A DNA stretch of 64,000 nucleotides from Pseudomonas koreensis (GTDB lineage Bacteria > Pseudomonadota > Gammaproteobacteria > Pseudomonadales > Pseudomonadaceae), in contig NZ_JALJWP010000001.1 in assembly GCF_024169245.1 (NCBI RefSeq), forward strand, positions 3,411,501 through 3,475,500, read 5' to 3'. Positions 46,845 to 56,634 of the stretch are shown piece after piece. Below the pieces are notes generated by a model that saw only the letters and a list, made by a program, of their open reading frames with translations, made no database searches and was not told the DNA's origin. A program made the position numbers and the translations under genes. Each line of letters starts with the position of its first letter. The stretch's first letter is position 1.

Positions 46845-47405
46845 GTGCCATTTACCTGGGTTGACTGGGCGATCGTTGCAATCATCGCCATCTCCGCTTT
46901 GATCAGTCTGAGCCGCGGCTTCGTAAAGGAAGCTTTATCGCTGCTGACCTGGATCATCGCAGGAGCGGTTGCCTGGATGTTTGGTGGCTCACTGTCCGAG
47001 TACCTCGCCGGATACATCGAAACCCCATCGGCTCGCGTGATCGCGGGCTGTGCCATCATGTTTGTCGCCACACTGATCGTGGGCGCAATGATCAATTATC
47101 TTATCGGCGAGTTGGTTCGCGTCACCGGGTTGTCCGGGACCGATCGATTCCTCGGCATGGCCTTCGGCGCAGCGCGTGGCGTGTTGCTGGTGGTCGTGGC
47201 GGTCGGGCTGTTGAGCCTGGGGCCGGTACAGCAGGACGGGTGGTGGAAAGAATCACAGCTCGTGCCCAAGTTTCTATTGGTCGCCGACTGGTCCAAGAAC
47301 CTGATACTGGGGTGGAGCAGTCAGTGGCTTGCCAGCGGAATCAGCGTACCCGCTGAGATTCCGTTCAAGGAGCAGCTCTTGCCGACGGCGAAAACGCCTC
47401 AGTGA
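46845..47405 (+). CDS. cvpA: CvpA family inner-membrane protein
   Basis: A 186-residue protein with four membrane segments, starting with GTG (M)PFTWVDWAIVAIIAIS, then the family motif SRGFVKEALSLLTWI and a glycine-rich SGTDRFLGMAFGAARG loop. First defined in E. coli for colicin V production and linked to purF, as here; envelope-integrity roles have been reported for homologues. The ribosome binding site is weak (TAGG). The promoter is probably in the 46747-46844 spacer and shared with purF. Confidence 0.93.
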   Translation: MPFTWVDWAIVAIIAISALISLSRGFVKEALSLLTWIIAGAVAWMFGGSLSEYLAGYIETPSARVIAGCAIMFVATLIVGAMINYLIGELVRVTGLSGTDRFLGMAFGAARGVLLVVVAVGLLSLGPVQQDGWWKESQLVPKFLLVADWSKNLILGWSSQWLASGISVPAEIPFKEQLLPTAKTPQ

Positions 47406-47446
47406 GTGTTGTTCAGTTCAGATCCATTAAGTAGGGGTTGCGTCGC

Positions 47447-48952
47447 ATGTGTGGCATCGTCGGTATCGTCGGTAAGTCGAACGTCAATCAGGCGCTGTAT
47501 GACGCGCTAACCGTGCTCCAGCACCGCGGCCAGGACGCTGCCGGTATCGTGACCAGCCATGATGGCCGGTTGTTCCTGCGCAAGGATAATGGCCTGGTGC
47601 GTGACGTGTTCCAGCAGCGTCACATGCAGCGTCTGGTCGGCCACATGGGTATCGGCCACGTCCGCTACCCGACCGCCGGCAGCTCGACGTCGGCAGAAGC
47701 CCAGCCGTTCTACGTCAACTCCCCGTACGGCATCACCCTGGCGCACAACGGTAATCTGACCAACGTTGAACAGTTGGCGAAAGAGATCTACGAATCCGAT
47801 CTGCGTCACGTCAACACCAGTTCTGACTCGGAAGTGCTGCTCAACGTGTTCGCCCACGAGTTGGCCCAGCGCGGCAAGCTGCAGCCGACCGAAGAGGACG
47901 TTTTCGCCGCCGTGACCGACGTGCACAACCGTTGCGTCGGTGGTTACGCCGTTGTCGCGATGATCACCGGTTACGGCATCGTCGGTTTCCGCGACCCGCA
48001 CGGCATTCGTCCAATCGTGTTCGGCCAGCGTCACACCGACGAAGGCGTCGAGTACATGATTGCCTCGGAGAGCGTTTCGCTGGACGTGCTGGGTTTCACC
48101 CTGATTCGCGACCTGGCGCCGGGCGAAGCGGTGTACATCACTGAAGACGGCAAACTGCACACCCGTCAGTGCGCGACCAACCCGTCGCTGACCCCGTGCA
48201 TCTTCGAGCACGTCTACCTGGCGCGTCCGGACTCGATCATCGACGGCGTGTCGGTGTACAAGGCGCGTCTGCGCATGGGCGAGAAGCTTGCCGAGAAGAT
48301 CCTGCGCGAGCGCCCTGAGCACGACATTGACGTGGTTATCCCGATTCCCGACACCAGCCGTACCGCTGCGCTGGAACTGGCCAATCACCTGGGCGTGAAA
48401 TTCCGCGAAGGCTTCGTCAAGAACCGTTACATCGGTCGCACCTTCATCATGCCGGGCCAGGCGGCGCGCAAGAAGTCGGTACGCCAGAAGCTCAATGCCA
48501 TCGAGCTGGAATTCCGCGGCAAGAACGTGATGCTGGTCGATGACTCGATCGTGCGTGGCACCACCTGCAAGCAGATTATCCAGATGGCCCGCGAAGCCGG
48601 TGCGAAGAACGTCTATTTCTGCTCGGCGGCACCCGCGGTGCGCTTCCCGAACGTTTACGGCATCGACATGCCGAGTGCTCACGAACTGATCGCGCACAAC
48701 CGTTCGACCCAGGACGTGGCCGACCTCATCGGCGCAGACTGGCTGATCTATCAGGACCTGCCTGACTTGATCGAAGCGGTCGGCGGCGGCAAGATCAAGA
48801 TCGAAAACTTCGATTGCGCGGTATTCGATGGCAAGTACGTGACCGGTGACGTCGACGAGGCTTACCTGGACAAGATCGAACAGGCGCGCAACGATGCCTC
48901 GAAGGTCAAGACCCAGGCAGTCAGTGCGATCATCGATCTGTACAACAACTGA
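47447..48952 (+). CDS. purF: Amidophosphoribosyltransferase
   Basis: A 501-residue enzyme making 5-phosphoribosylamine from PRPP and glutamine, the first committed step of purine synthesis. The N-terminal nucleophile Cys2 is exposed by removing Met ([11 protein letters not shown]). The glutaminase domain (2-235) has [10 protein letters not shown]; the PRPP loop is [14 protein letters not shown] (about 362-375). AGGGG precedes the ATG at 47447, rather than the in-frame TTG at 47438. Follows cvpA by 41 bases. Confidence 0.97.
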   Translation: MCGIVGIVGKSNVNQALYDALTVLQHRGQDAAGIVTSHDGRLFLRKDNGLVRDVFQQRHMQRLVGHMGIGHVRYPTAGSSTSAEAQPFYVNSPYGITLAHNGNLTNVEQLAKEIYESDLRHVNTSSDSEVLLNVFAHELAQRGKLQPTEEDVFAAVTDVHNRCVGGYAVVAMITGYGIVGFRDPHGIRPIVFGQRHTDEGVEYMIASESVSLDVLGFTLIRDLAPGEAVYITEDGKLHTRQCATNPSLTPCIFEHVYLARPDSIIDGVSVYKARLRMGEKLAEKILRERPEHDIDVVIPIPDTSRTAALELANHLGVKFREGFVKNRYIGRTFIMPGQAARKKSVRQKLNAIELEFRGKNVMLVDDSIVRGTTCKQIIQMAREAGAKNVYFCSAAPAVRFPNVYGIDMPSAHELIAHNRSTQDVADLIGADWLIYQDLPDLIEAVGGGKIKIENFDCAVFDGKYVTGDVDEAYLDKIEQARNDASKVKTQAVSAIIDLYNN

Positions 48953-48958
48953 GTTTCC

Positions 48959-48981
48959 ACCGGCCCTGAGGGGCCGGTTTT
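48959..48981 (+). terminator. Terminator after purF
   Basis: ACCGGCCC/GGGCCGGT stem with a short loop, followed by TTTT. Confidence 0.85.
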
Positions 48982-49023
48982 GTATCTGATATTTATTGTT
49001 CGAGAACAGCAAGGAGAGACAGC

Positions 49024-50235
49024 ATGAGTCAGGAATGGGATGCCGGTCGGCTGGACAGCGACCTCGAAGGCGTAGCGTTCGATACCCTGGCCGTCCGTGC
49101 CGGTCAGCACCGCACGCCGGAAGGCGAACACGGTGACCCGATGTTCTTCACCTCCAGTTACGTGTTCCGCACCGCTGCCGATGCAGCGGCGCGCTTTGCC
49201 GGCGAAGTGCCCGGCAACGTGTATTCGCGCTACACCAACCCGACCGTGCGCGCGTTCGAAGAACGCATTGCCGCGCTGGAGGGCGCCGAGCAAGCCGTCG
49301 CCACGGCAACCGGCATGGCTGCGATCATGGCGGTTGTGATGAGTCTGTGCAGTGCTGGCGATCATGTGCTGGTGTCGCGCAGTGTGTTCGGCTCGACCAT
49401 CAGCCTGTTCGAAAAGTACTTCAAACGCTTCGGCGTCGAAGTCGATTACGTGCCGCTGGCCGATCTGTCGGCCTGGGACGCGGCGATCAAGTCCAACACC
49501 AAACTGCTTTTTGTCGAGTCTCCGTCCAATCCGTTGGCCGAGTTGGTGGATATCGCCGCGCTAGCTGAAATCGCCCACGCCAAGGGCGCGCAGCTGGTGG
49601 TCGACAATTGCTTCTGCACCCCGGCGCTGCAACAACCGCTGAAGCTCGGCGCGGACATTGTCGTGCACTCGGCAACCAAGTTCATCGACGGTCAGGGCCG
49701 CTGCATGGGCGGCGTTGTCGCCGGACGCAGCGAACAGATGAAGGAAGTGGTGGGTTTCCTGCGGACCGCCGGGCCGACCCTCAGCCCGTTCAATGCGTGG
49801 ATCTTCCTCAAAGGCCTCGAGACCCTCAACCTGCGCATGAAAGCGCATTGCGCCAACGCCCAGGCGCTGGCCGAATGGCTGGAGCGGCAGGACGGCATCG
49901 AGAAAGTCCATTACGCCGGTCTCAAGAGCCATCCGCAGCACGAGTTGGCCCAGCGCCAGCAGAAGGGCTTCGGTGCTGTGGTCAGCTTCGAGGTCAAGGG
50001 CGGCAAAGAGGGCGCCTGGCGCTTTATCGATGCCACGCGGTTGATTTCGATCACCGCCAACCTCGGCGACAGCAAGACCACGATCACGCACCCGAGCACC
50101 ACCTCTCATGGCCGTCTGGCGCCGCAAGAGCGTGAAGCGGCGGGCATTCGTGACAGCCTGATCCGCGTTGCGGTGGGTCTGGAGGACGTCGCTGACCTGC
50201 AAGCCGACCTGGCGCGCGGTCTGGCCGCGTTGTGA
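49024..50235 (+). CDS. metZ: O-succinylhomoserine sulfhydrylase
   Basis: A 403-residue PLP enzyme of the Cys/Met-metabolism family that makes homocysteine directly from O-succinylhomoserine and sulfide. The PLP lysine is in [13 protein letters not shown] (about residue 219) and YSRYTNPTV and DNCFCTP are family motifs. The genus uses this direct route, and the position after purF matches PA3107. AAGGAGAG precedes the ATG. Its stop overlaps the next start (GTGA). Confidence 0.95.
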   Translation: MSQEWDAGRLDSDLEGVAFDTLAVRAGQHRTPEGEHGDPMFFTSSYVFRTAADAAARFAGEVPGNVYSRYTNPTVRAFEERIAALEGAEQAVATATGMAAIMAVVMSLCSAGDHVLVSRSVFGSTISLFEKYFKRFGVEVDYVPLADLSAWDAAIKSNTKLLFVESPSNPLAELVDIAALAEIAHAKGAQLVVDNCFCTPALQQPLKLGADIVVHSATKFIDGQGRCMGGVVAGRSEQMKEVVGFLRTAGPTLSPFNAWIFLKGLETLNLRMKAHCANAQALAEWLERQDGIEKVHYAGLKSHPQHELAQRQQKGFGAVVSFEVKGGKEGAWRFIDATRLISITANLGDSKTTITHPSTTSHGRLAPQEREAAGIRDSLIRVAVGLEDVADLQADLARGLAAL

Positions 50236-51008
50236 TCGAGTTGTCTACCCCGACCGCAGGTACCCATGGCCGCGTTGCGTTGGTCACGGGTGCCGCGCGT
50301 GGCATCGGTCTGGGCATTGCCGCCTGGCTGATCAGCGAGGGCTGGCAAGTGGTGCTGACCGATCTCGATCGGGCGCGTGGTTCGAAAGTGGCGAAGGTGC
50401 TGGGCGAGAATGCCTGGTTTATCGCCATGGATGTCGCGGACGAAAGTCAGGTTGCGCTGGGCGTGGCCGAGGTGCTGGGTCAGTTTGGTCGCCTGGATGC
50501 GCTGGTCTGCAACGCGGCGGTGGCCGATCCGCACAACATCACTCTGGAAAGTCTCGATCTCGCCTATTGGAATCGGGTGCTGGCGGTGAACCTGAGCGGG
50601 CCGATGTTGCTGGCCAAGCACTGTGCGCCGTATCTGCGTGCCCACAACGGTTCGATCGTCAACCTGGCCTCGACCCGCGCCGGGCAGTCGGAACCGGATA
50701 CCGAGGCCTATGCCGCGAGCAAGGGCGGATTGTTGGCGCTGACCCATGCGCTGGCCATCAGCCTCGGGCCGGAAATTCGAGTCAATGCCGTCAGCCCGGG
50801 GTGGATCGATGCGCGTGATCCCTCGGTACGGCGCGCCCAACCTCTGGCCGATGCCGATCATGCCCAGCATCCGGCGGGCAGGGTAGGGATGGTCGAGGAC
50901 GTGGCGGCGATGGTCGCTTGGTTGCTGTCGCGCAATGCCGGGTTTGTCACCGGCCAGGAATTCGTCGTCGATGGCGGCATGACCAAGAAGATGATCTACA
51001 CCGAATAA
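50232..51008 (+). CDS. SDR-family oxidoreductase
   Basis: A 258-residue short-chain dehydrogenase. The cofactor motif is [12 protein letters not shown] (about 19-30); DVAD and NAAVAD follow. The catalytic Ser is in NLASTRAG and the Tyr/Lys pair in [10 protein letters not shown] (about 156-165). DLDRARG after strand 2 favours NAD. It begins with GTG overlapping the metZ stop by 4 bases, so it is translationally coupled, as PA3106 is in P. aeruginosa. Substrate unknown. Confidence 0.88.
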   Translation: MIELSTPTAGTHGRVALVTGAARGIGLGIAAWLISEGWQVVLTDLDRARGSKVAKVLGENAWFIAMDVADESQVALGVAEVLGQFGRLDALVCNAAVADPHNITLESLDLAYWNRVLAVNLSGPMLLAKHCAPYLRAHNGSIVNLASTRAGQSEPDTEAYAASKGGLLALTHALAISLGPEIRVNAVSPGWIDARDPSVRRAQPLADADHAQHPAGRVGMVEDVAAMVAWLLSRNAGFVTGQEFVVDGGMTKKMIYTE

Positions 51009-51024
51009 CAAGCGAAGCCGCGTC

Positions 51025-51049
51025 CTGTGGGAGCGAGCCTGCTCGCGAA
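51025..51049. repeat. Single REP element (type 2)
   Basis: One TGTGGGAGCGAGCCTGCTCG copy without an inverted partner. Confidence 0.75.
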
Positions 51050-51123
51050 TGCGGTCTATGGGTCGATGGCTTCTTCAGGAATGAAGCAATTTTGTCTTTT
51101 TCAGAAAAACTCCAATCCTGCTA

Positions 51124-51152
51124 TTGACTTAGCTTCGCCACCTGCGTAAATT
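51124..51152 (+). promoter_or_regulatory. Promoter of the Val-Asp-Asp tRNA cluster
   Basis: TTGACT (51124-51129), 17 bases, TAAATT (51147-51152), with a GC-rich discriminator (TCGCGG) before tRNA-Val. Confidence 0.7.
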
Positions 51153-51174
51153 TCGCGGCCTCGGAGATGCAAAC

Positions 51175-51250
51175 GGGTGATTAGCTCAGCTGGGAGAGCG
51201 TCTGCCTTACAAGCAGAATGTCGGCGGTTCGATCCCGTCATCACCCACCA
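51175..51250 (+). tRNA. tRNA-Val (anticodon TAC)
   Basis: A 76-base cloverleaf with acceptor GGGTGAT/ATCACCC, anticodon loop CTTACAA, encoded CCA. Confidence 0.96.
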
Positions 51251-51305
51251 CTCCCGAGAAGCTTGCACAAGCAAGAGAGTAGGCTGAAAGTGCCTGCACC
51301 GACGC

Positions 51306-51382
51306 GCAGCGGTAGTTCAGTCGGTTAGAATACCGGCCTGTCACGCCGGGGGTCGCGGGTTCGAGTCCCGTCCGCTGCGCCA
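51306..51382 (+). tRNA. tRNA-Asp (anticodon GTC), copy 1
   Basis: A 77-base cloverleaf with acceptor GCAGCGG/CCGCTGC, anticodon loop CTGTCAC, encoded CCA. Confidence 0.96.
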
Positions 51383-51475
51383 TATTTTACGAGTCAGATT
51401 CATCTGGTTCGCGATTGCCAGGCACCGAAGCCGGCGATCAAAACGAGTTACTTGAGCGCAAGCTCAAAGCGATAC

Positions 51476-51552
51476 GCAGCGGTAGTTCAGTCGGTTAGAA
51501 TACCGGCCTGTCACGCCGGGGGTCGCGGGTTCGAGTCCCGTCCGCTGCGCCA
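51476..51552 (+). tRNA. tRNA-Asp (anticodon GTC), copy 2
   Basis: Identical to copy 1 over all 77 bases; the spacers differ, unlike in the Ala-Glu cluster. Confidence 0.96.
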
Positions 51553-51624
51553 TATCTGCCTCAAGGACCACTGAACGCCTTGAAGCGCCGAAACCAGCAA
51601 CAGGCTGAATCGGATCGATAGCAA

Positions 51625-51653
51625 AGACCCTGGTCGAAAGACCGGGGTTTTTT
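51625..51653 (+). terminator. Terminator of the Val-Asp-Asp cluster
   Basis: GACCCTGGTC/GACCGGGGTTT hairpin with a GAAA tetraloop, then six T. Confidence 0.85.
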
Positions 51654-51702
51654 GTGTCTGAAATTTGGCTATTCCTCTCTCGAACTCTTGCACAAATCCT
51701 TC

Positions 51703-51792
51703 TGTAGGAGTGAGCCTGCTCGCGATAGCTGTATTCCAGTCGCCGATATTCGCGACTGACACACCGCCATCGCGAGCAGGCTCACTCCTACA
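51703..51792. repeat. REPIN (type 1), inverted relative of 5588-5676
   Basis: Inverted REP pair; its loop is the reverse-oriented version of the loop of the REPIN at 5588. Confidence 0.85.
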
Positions 51793-52031
51793 ATGATTTG
51801 ATTCCAAACCAAATTGCTGCGATCCCACGTCGCATTGATTTTTTTGATTATTTGGTCAGGTTTTTGTAACTGGTTGTTTGCCGCGGGCGCAGAAACCTTT
51901 AAAGTTAACCTTTCGGTCAGCTTTGCACTGTCAACACAGCTCTTTGCTTCGCCAGAAAGAGCTTCTGCACGACTCGAGATCCCCAGTAGATAACCACAAG
52001 GGCGGACCTATAACCGCCCAGAGGATGATCC
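51793..52031 (+). other. Promoter region of the molybdenum hydroxylase operon
   Basis: No gene. Contains a direct repeat AACCTTT-N6-AACCTTT (51894-51913) and two GGTCAG words (51854, 51915) that could serve as activator sites. No clear sigma-70 or sigma-54 promoter was recognised. AGAGGA before 52032 is the ribosome binding site. Confidence 0.35.
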
Positions 52032-54863
52032 ATGTCCAACCGTGAAATATCCCGGCGCTCGTTCCTCCAGGGCGGGCTGGTGGCGGGTGTGAGCGTTACG
52101 CTTACGCCGCTCAGCAGTCAGGCGCTGGCTGCCTTGATGGAAAACAGCGTCACCGTGCCGTCCGAGAAATGGCTCGGCAATAACGGCAAGGCGCGCCAAC
52201 GCAACGATGCCCTGTCCAAGGTCTGCGGCGGCAAAGTTTTCGCCCGCGACATCCGCGCCAAGGACATGCCCGGCTGGCCTGAGCAACAGGGCCACGCCAT
52301 GCTGCTGAAAACCATCAAGGCCGACCGTATCTACGCAGGTTACGACCTGTCGTGGCTCGGCGCCGATCTGCAACCTGACCGCATCGTCACCGCTGCCGAT
52401 CTGGACAAGGACGGTATCCACTTCCCCGAAGAGCATGCGCCTGATCCATTGCTGCCGGAAGGCAAAGTGCCGATGTTCATCGGTCACCCGGTGGCGATCC
52501 TGATCTGGAACGATTTCGAGCGTTTCCGTCAGGCCAAGAACCAACTCAAATTCAATGACAAAGCGATTCGTTACGGCGCCAAGGTGCCGTTCTACGAAGG
52601 CGATCCCTACGGCAGCTTCCGCTACGTGCGCGTCGGCGGCGCGACTTCGGCGGATGAAGACGAGTTCGCCAGCCTCAAGGATTCGATCCTGTTCCCGATG
52701 CTGAAGAACCGCCGTCCGGTGTGGAATGCCTCGCCGAACCTGCATGGCAACCTCACCGAACGCGGCCTGTTCTACGCTGACCGCATGAAGCAGGAAATCG
52801 ACACGCCGCCGGACAACTGGCTGGTGTTCGATGAGCGCTACAAAACTCCGTCCATCGAACCGGCTGCCCTCGAGCCGGACAACGGCAACGGCTGGTACGA
52901 CCCGAAAACCAAAACCCTGCATTTTGTCGTGGCGACCCAGTGCCCGCTGGAAGTCGCGACCGAGACCGCGAAGATGATCGGGCCGTCGCGTTTCGGCCTG
53001 GCCAACCTGAACATGCACCCGGGCTACACCGTCGGCTACGGCTCCAAAGACCACAACATCTTCGTTTACTACGCAGCCTTGGCTGCGCTCTACGGCGCCG
53101 GGGTGCCGGTGCGTCTGGCCAATGATCGCTACGAGCAATTCCAGAGCGGCATCAAGCGTCACCCGTTCGACATCCGCTACCAGTTGGCCGTGGACAAGAA
53201 CGATTACACCTTCAAGATTTTCCGCGCGGAAATGAGCGTCGACGGTGGCGGTCGGGTCAACTACAGCCCATCGGTGGCGGCGGTTGGTGCCACAGCAGCG
53301 CAGTCGATCTACTACATGCCGCAGAACGATCTGCAAGTCACCGCGTATCACTCGCGTGCGGTCGAGGCGGGCTCAATGCGCGGTTACGGCACCCTGCAAA
53401 GCATGGCGGCGACGGAGATGATGGTCGACGAGATCGCCAATCGCCTGGGTGTCGACGCGATCGATTTGCGCCGCAGGAACGCTCTGCGTTCCGGCATGAA
53501 GAATACTCAGGGCGCGATCCCGGCCGGTGCGCTGCGCCTGCACGAAATTCTCGACAAGGCCTCGGTGCACGAGGTCTGGAAAAACCGCGACGCGATCAAG
53601 CAGCAACGTGAAGCGGCAGACCCGGATAACTGGTACGGCGTCGGTTTCGCCATCTGCCAGAAAGATTTCGGCACCGGCTCCGAAGCGCCGATGGCCAGCA
53701 TCGAATTCACCGCTGATGGCCGCATCACGCTGCGCCACATTGGTATCGAAATCGGCACCGGCATGTCCACCTCGCAAGCGTTGGTCGTCGCCGATTTCCT
53801 CGGCAGCCCGGCGCAGGATGTGAAGACCGGCGAAACCGAATGGCAGGAAATGCAGCTGATCACCAGCGGCAACCCGTACATCATGAGTCAGGCGGAGCAG
53901 GACAATCTGCTGCGCAACCCGCGCTGGGTCGGCAAGCTGGCCTCGGCGTCGTCGGCGACCAACTCCGCCTATTACTTCAGTCATGCGACCCGGGAAGCGG
54001 CACGCGTGCTGTTCAACCATGGTTTGTGGCCGGCGGCGCTGGAGATCTGGCGTCAGGGCCCGTATGGCGGCCAGGCCAACCCTTACGTGGTGCGTCGCGA
54101 GGATGCGCACTGGGTCGATGGCAAGCTGACCGCCAACGGCATGCAACCGCTGAGCTTCGAAGAGCTGGCCAAGCGCGCCCATGAACGCGGTCTGGTGACA
54201 GGCGCCACGGTGCACGGTTTCAACCGCTGGAGCTGGGCCGAGGCCGAGTACAGCATCGACGGCGTGCGCGAGCGCCTGCCGCTCGACGGTCTGGCGGTGA
54301 AATACGGCGATGGCGCCCCGCAAGCGAAGAAAGCGCAGATGAACAGCGCTGGCTTCCACCTGCTCGATCGGCAGAACGTCAACTACCCGGTGGTGCAGTT
54401 GAACAACGCAGCGGTGACCTATTACAGCCCGGTCGCCACGCTGGTCGAGCTGAAGGTCAACAAAGGCTCGGCGGAAGTCCAGGTGCTCAATCACCATTCG
54501 TGGATCGAGTGCGGTCGCGTGCTGGTTGAAGAGTTGGTCAAGGGCCAGCTCGAAGGCGGTATCGCTATGGGGATTGGCCATGCGCTGATGGAAGAGATGC
54601 CGCTGTACGAAGGCGGTCCGGGGGAGGGTGACTGGAACTTCAACCGTTATCGTCTGCCGATGGCGCGTCACGTTGCAGTGTGGAAACAGACCGCGGAAAT
54701 TCTGCCGCCACTGTCGCCGAGCGATCCGTCTAAAGGCATCGCCGAAGTGGTGATGATCCCGATCGTCGGTGCCATCGGTAACGCCGTGGCGCATGCCATC
54801 GGTAAACGTGTTCGTGACCTGCCTATCACCGCTGCGCGCATCAAGGAGGCCCTCAATGGCTAA
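52032..54863 (+). CDS. Periplasmic molybdenum hydroxylase, Moco-binding large subunit
   Basis: A 943-residue xanthine dehydrogenase/aldehyde oxidase-family catalytic subunit. It starts with a twin-arginine signal (SRRSFLQGG, residues 8-16, cleavage near QALA), so the folded holoenzyme is exported. Moco contacts include AGSMRGYG and EIGTGMSTSQ; the catalytic glutamate is Glu905 in KGIAEVVMIP. It resembles isoquinoline 1-oxidoreductase and membrane-linked aldehyde oxidases rather than cytoplasmic XDH. There is no fused cytochrome domain; a separate triheme cytochrome gene lies downstream. Likely substrates are aldehydes or N-heterocycles; the specific one cannot be read. Confidence 0.88.
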   Translation: MSNREISRRSFLQGGLVAGVSVTLTPLSSQALAALMENSVTVPSEKWLGNNGKARQRNDALSKVCGGKVFARDIRAKDMPGWPEQQGHAMLLKTIKADRIYAGYDLSWLGADLQPDRIVTAADLDKDGIHFPEEHAPDPLLPEGKVPMFIGHPVAILIWNDFERFRQAKNQLKFNDKAIRYGAKVPFYEGDPYGSFRYVRVGGATSADEDEFASLKDSILFPMLKNRRPVWNASPNLHGNLTERGLFYADRMKQEIDTPPDNWLVFDERYKTPSIEPAALEPDNGNGWYDPKTKTLHFVVATQCPLEVATETAKMIGPSRFGLANLNMHPGYTVGYGSKDHNIFVYYAALAALYGAGVPVRLANDRYEQFQSGIKRHPFDIRYQLAVDKNDYTFKIFRAEMSVDGGGRVNYSPSVAAVGATAAQSIYYMPQNDLQVTAYHSRAVEAGSMRGYGTLQSMAATEMMVDEIANRLGVDAIDLRRRNALRSGMKNTQGAIPAGALRLHEILDKASVHEVWKNRDAIKQQREAADPDNWYGVGFAICQKDFGTGSEAPMASIEFTADGRITLRHIGIEIGTGMSTSQALVVADFLGSPAQDVKTGETEWQEMQLITSGNPYIMSQAEQDNLLRNPRWVGKLASASSATNSAYYFSHATREAARVLFNHGLWPAALEIWRQGPYGGQANPYVVRREDAHWVDGKLTANGMQPLSFEELAKRAHERGLVTGATVHGFNRWSWAEAEYSIDGVRERLPLDGLAVKYGDGAPQAKKAQMNSAGFHLLDRQNVNYPVVQLNNAAVTYYSPVATLVELKVNKGSAEVQVLNHHSWIECGRVLVEELVKGQLEGGIAMGIGHALMEEMPLYEGGPGEGDWNFNRYRLPMARHVAVWKQTAEILPPLSPSDPSKGIAEVVMIPIVGAIGNAVAHAIGKRVRDLPITAARIKEALNG

Positions 54864-55395
54864 CCGTCCGCTTCAACTGACCCTCAATGGTCAATCCGTC
54901 GGTCCGGTGGACATCCCTGATGACCTGCCGATGATCGACTACCTGCACGAATACAAAAACCTCACCGGCTCGCGTCTGGGCTGCGGCCAGGGCATCTGCC
55001 ACGCCTGCGTAGTGATCGTCGACAACCCCGACGGCACCAGCGAAGAGGTGCGCACCTGCATCACCGGCGCGCATTACTTCGAGGGCAAGAAAGTTCGCAC
55101 GATCGAAGGCCACGCCACCCGCGACGAGCAAGGTCAGGTCACCGAGCTCAATCCGATCCAGCAGCGCTTCGTCGACGAGTTCGCCTTCCAGTGCAGCTAC
55201 TGCGCGCCGGGCTTCGTCAACGCCGCAACCGTGCTGGTCGAGAAGCTGAAGCGCCAGCCGATTGTCAAAAGTCAGCTTGAACAGGTGATCGAAGACAGCC
55301 TCGGCCATCACGTCTGCCGCTGCACCGGCTACGTGCGTTACTACAACGCCACGCGCAACGTGCTGACCGATCTTGGTCTGGTCAAGGAGGGTTGA
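54856..55395 (+). CDS. Molybdenum hydroxylase, 2Fe-2S subunit
   Basis: A 179-residue subunit with two [2Fe-2S] clusters that pass electrons from Moco. The plant-ferredoxin cluster uses Cys43, Cys48 and Cys51 (CGQGICHAC) plus the Cys of RTC; the second, helical cluster uses CSYCAPGF and CRCTGY. No signal peptide, so it is presumably carried through Tat by the large subunit. Overlaps that gene by 8 bases and has AAGGAGG upstream. Confidence 0.93.
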   Translation: MANRPLQLTLNGQSVGPVDIPDDLPMIDYLHEYKNLTGSRLGCGQGICHACVVIVDNPDGTSEEVRTCITGAHYFEGKKVRTIEGHATRDEQGQVTELNPIQQRFVDEFAFQCSYCAPGFVNAATVLVEKLKRQPIVKSQLEQVIEDSLGHHVCRCTGYVRYYNATRNVLTDLGLVKEG

Positions 55396-55397
55396 GC

Positions 55398-56633
55398 ATG
55401 AAGCGTTTACTGACCCGCGTGACTTTCGCAGTCGGGCTGGCCGCGCCGCTCTTGGCGGCCCACGCCGACGATCAGGTCAAGCGCGGCGAATACCTCGCCC
55501 GCGCCGCCGACTGCATGGCCTGCCACACCGCACCGGGTGGCGCGCCTTATGCCGGCGGCCTGCCGATCGTCTCGCCATTCGGCACGATCTACGGCACCAA
55601 CATCACCCCGAGCAAGGAACACGGCATCGGTCTGTACAACGATGACGAGTTCTTCGCCGCGTTGACCGAAGGCAAACGTCGCGACGGTGCGAATCTGTAC
55701 CCGGCGATGCCGTACACCTCGTATCACCTGATGCCGCGCGCCGATTCCGATGCGATTCACGCGTATCTGAAAACCATCGAGCCGATCGAGCGCGCCGCAC
55801 CGGTAACCAGCCTGAGCTTTCCGTTCAACGTCCGTCTGGGGCTGACCGGATGGAACATGCTCTACGGTAAAGACGTGAAACTGGAGCCGGCTGAAGGCAA
55901 AAGTGAGGCGTGGAAGCGCGGCCAGTATATGGTCGACGTTCTCGGTCACTGCGGTGAATGCCATACGCCGCGCGGCCTGCCGGGCGCGATGCAAATGGAC
56001 AAGCGCATGACCGGCGGCATCCTCAATGGTTATCTGGCGCCGAGTCTGCTGGCCACCGACCTGGCCGCGCGCGGCTGGAATCAGCAGGATCTGAGCACGT
56101 TTCTCAAGCACGGCATGAGCGCGCAAGGAACGATGTTCAACGAAATGTTCCCGGTGTTCCACAACAGCACTCAGGGGCTGAGCGATGCTGATCTGGCAGC
56201 AATGGCAACATTCCTGCTGGGTGAGCAACCTCCGCCAGCCAAAGAGCTCGTCGAAGTGCCGCTGGACAAGCTCAGCCCGAGTGCCCAGCGCGGCCGTCAG
56301 GAATACCTCAACGTCTGCGCCGGTTGCCACGCGGCTGGCGGTGAAGGCAAGCCGCACATCGCAGTGGCCATGCGCGGCAACACCACGTTGCGTCTGGACG
56401 ATCCGCGCAACCTGTTGCGCGTGATCGAAGATGGCATTGGCGAACAGAAGTTTTCCGGGTTCGAACACATGCAGCCGATGCCGGGTTTTGCCGACAAGCT
56501 CAGTCCCGAGCAATTGACCGATCTGCTCAACTATCTGCGTCAGGGTTGGGGCGGCCAGAGTGATGAGCTGGCGATGAGTGAAGTGCAGAAGCTGCAAGCC
56601 GACGCGCCGAGCGTCGAGCACAAGGCCCACTGA
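55398..56633 (+). CDS. Triheme cytochrome c electron acceptor
   Basis: A 411-residue exported cytochrome c. A Sec signal peptide (1-23, ending AAHA) is followed by three heme motifs: CMACH (39-43), CGECH (185-189) and CAGCH (307-311). The layout is that of the cytochrome subunits of alcohol/aldehyde dehydrogenases. It should take electrons from the Fe-S subunit and feed the respiratory chain. AAGGAGG lies 8 bases before the ATG, 2 bases after the previous stop. Confidence 0.93.
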   Translation: MKRLLTRVTFAVGLAAPLLAAHADDQVKRGEYLARAADCMACHTAPGGAPYAGGLPIVSPFGTIYGTNITPSKEHGIGLYNDDEFFAALTEGKRRDGANLYPAMPYTSYHLMPRADSDAIHAYLKTIEPIERAAPVTSLSFPFNVRLGLTGWNMLYGKDVKLEPAEGKSEAWKRGQYMVDVLGHCGECHTPRGLPGAMQMDKRMTGGILNGYLAPSLLATDLAARGWNQQDLSTFLKHGMSAQGTMFNEMFPVFHNSTQGLSDADLAAMATFLLGEQPPPAKELVEVPLDKLSPSAQRGRQEYLNVCAGCHAAGGEGKPHIAVAMRGNTTLRLDDPRNLLRVIEDGIGEQKFSGFEHMQPMPGFADKLSPEQLTDLLNYLRQGWGGQSDELAMSEVQKLQADAPSVEHKAH

Positions 56634-56634
56634 T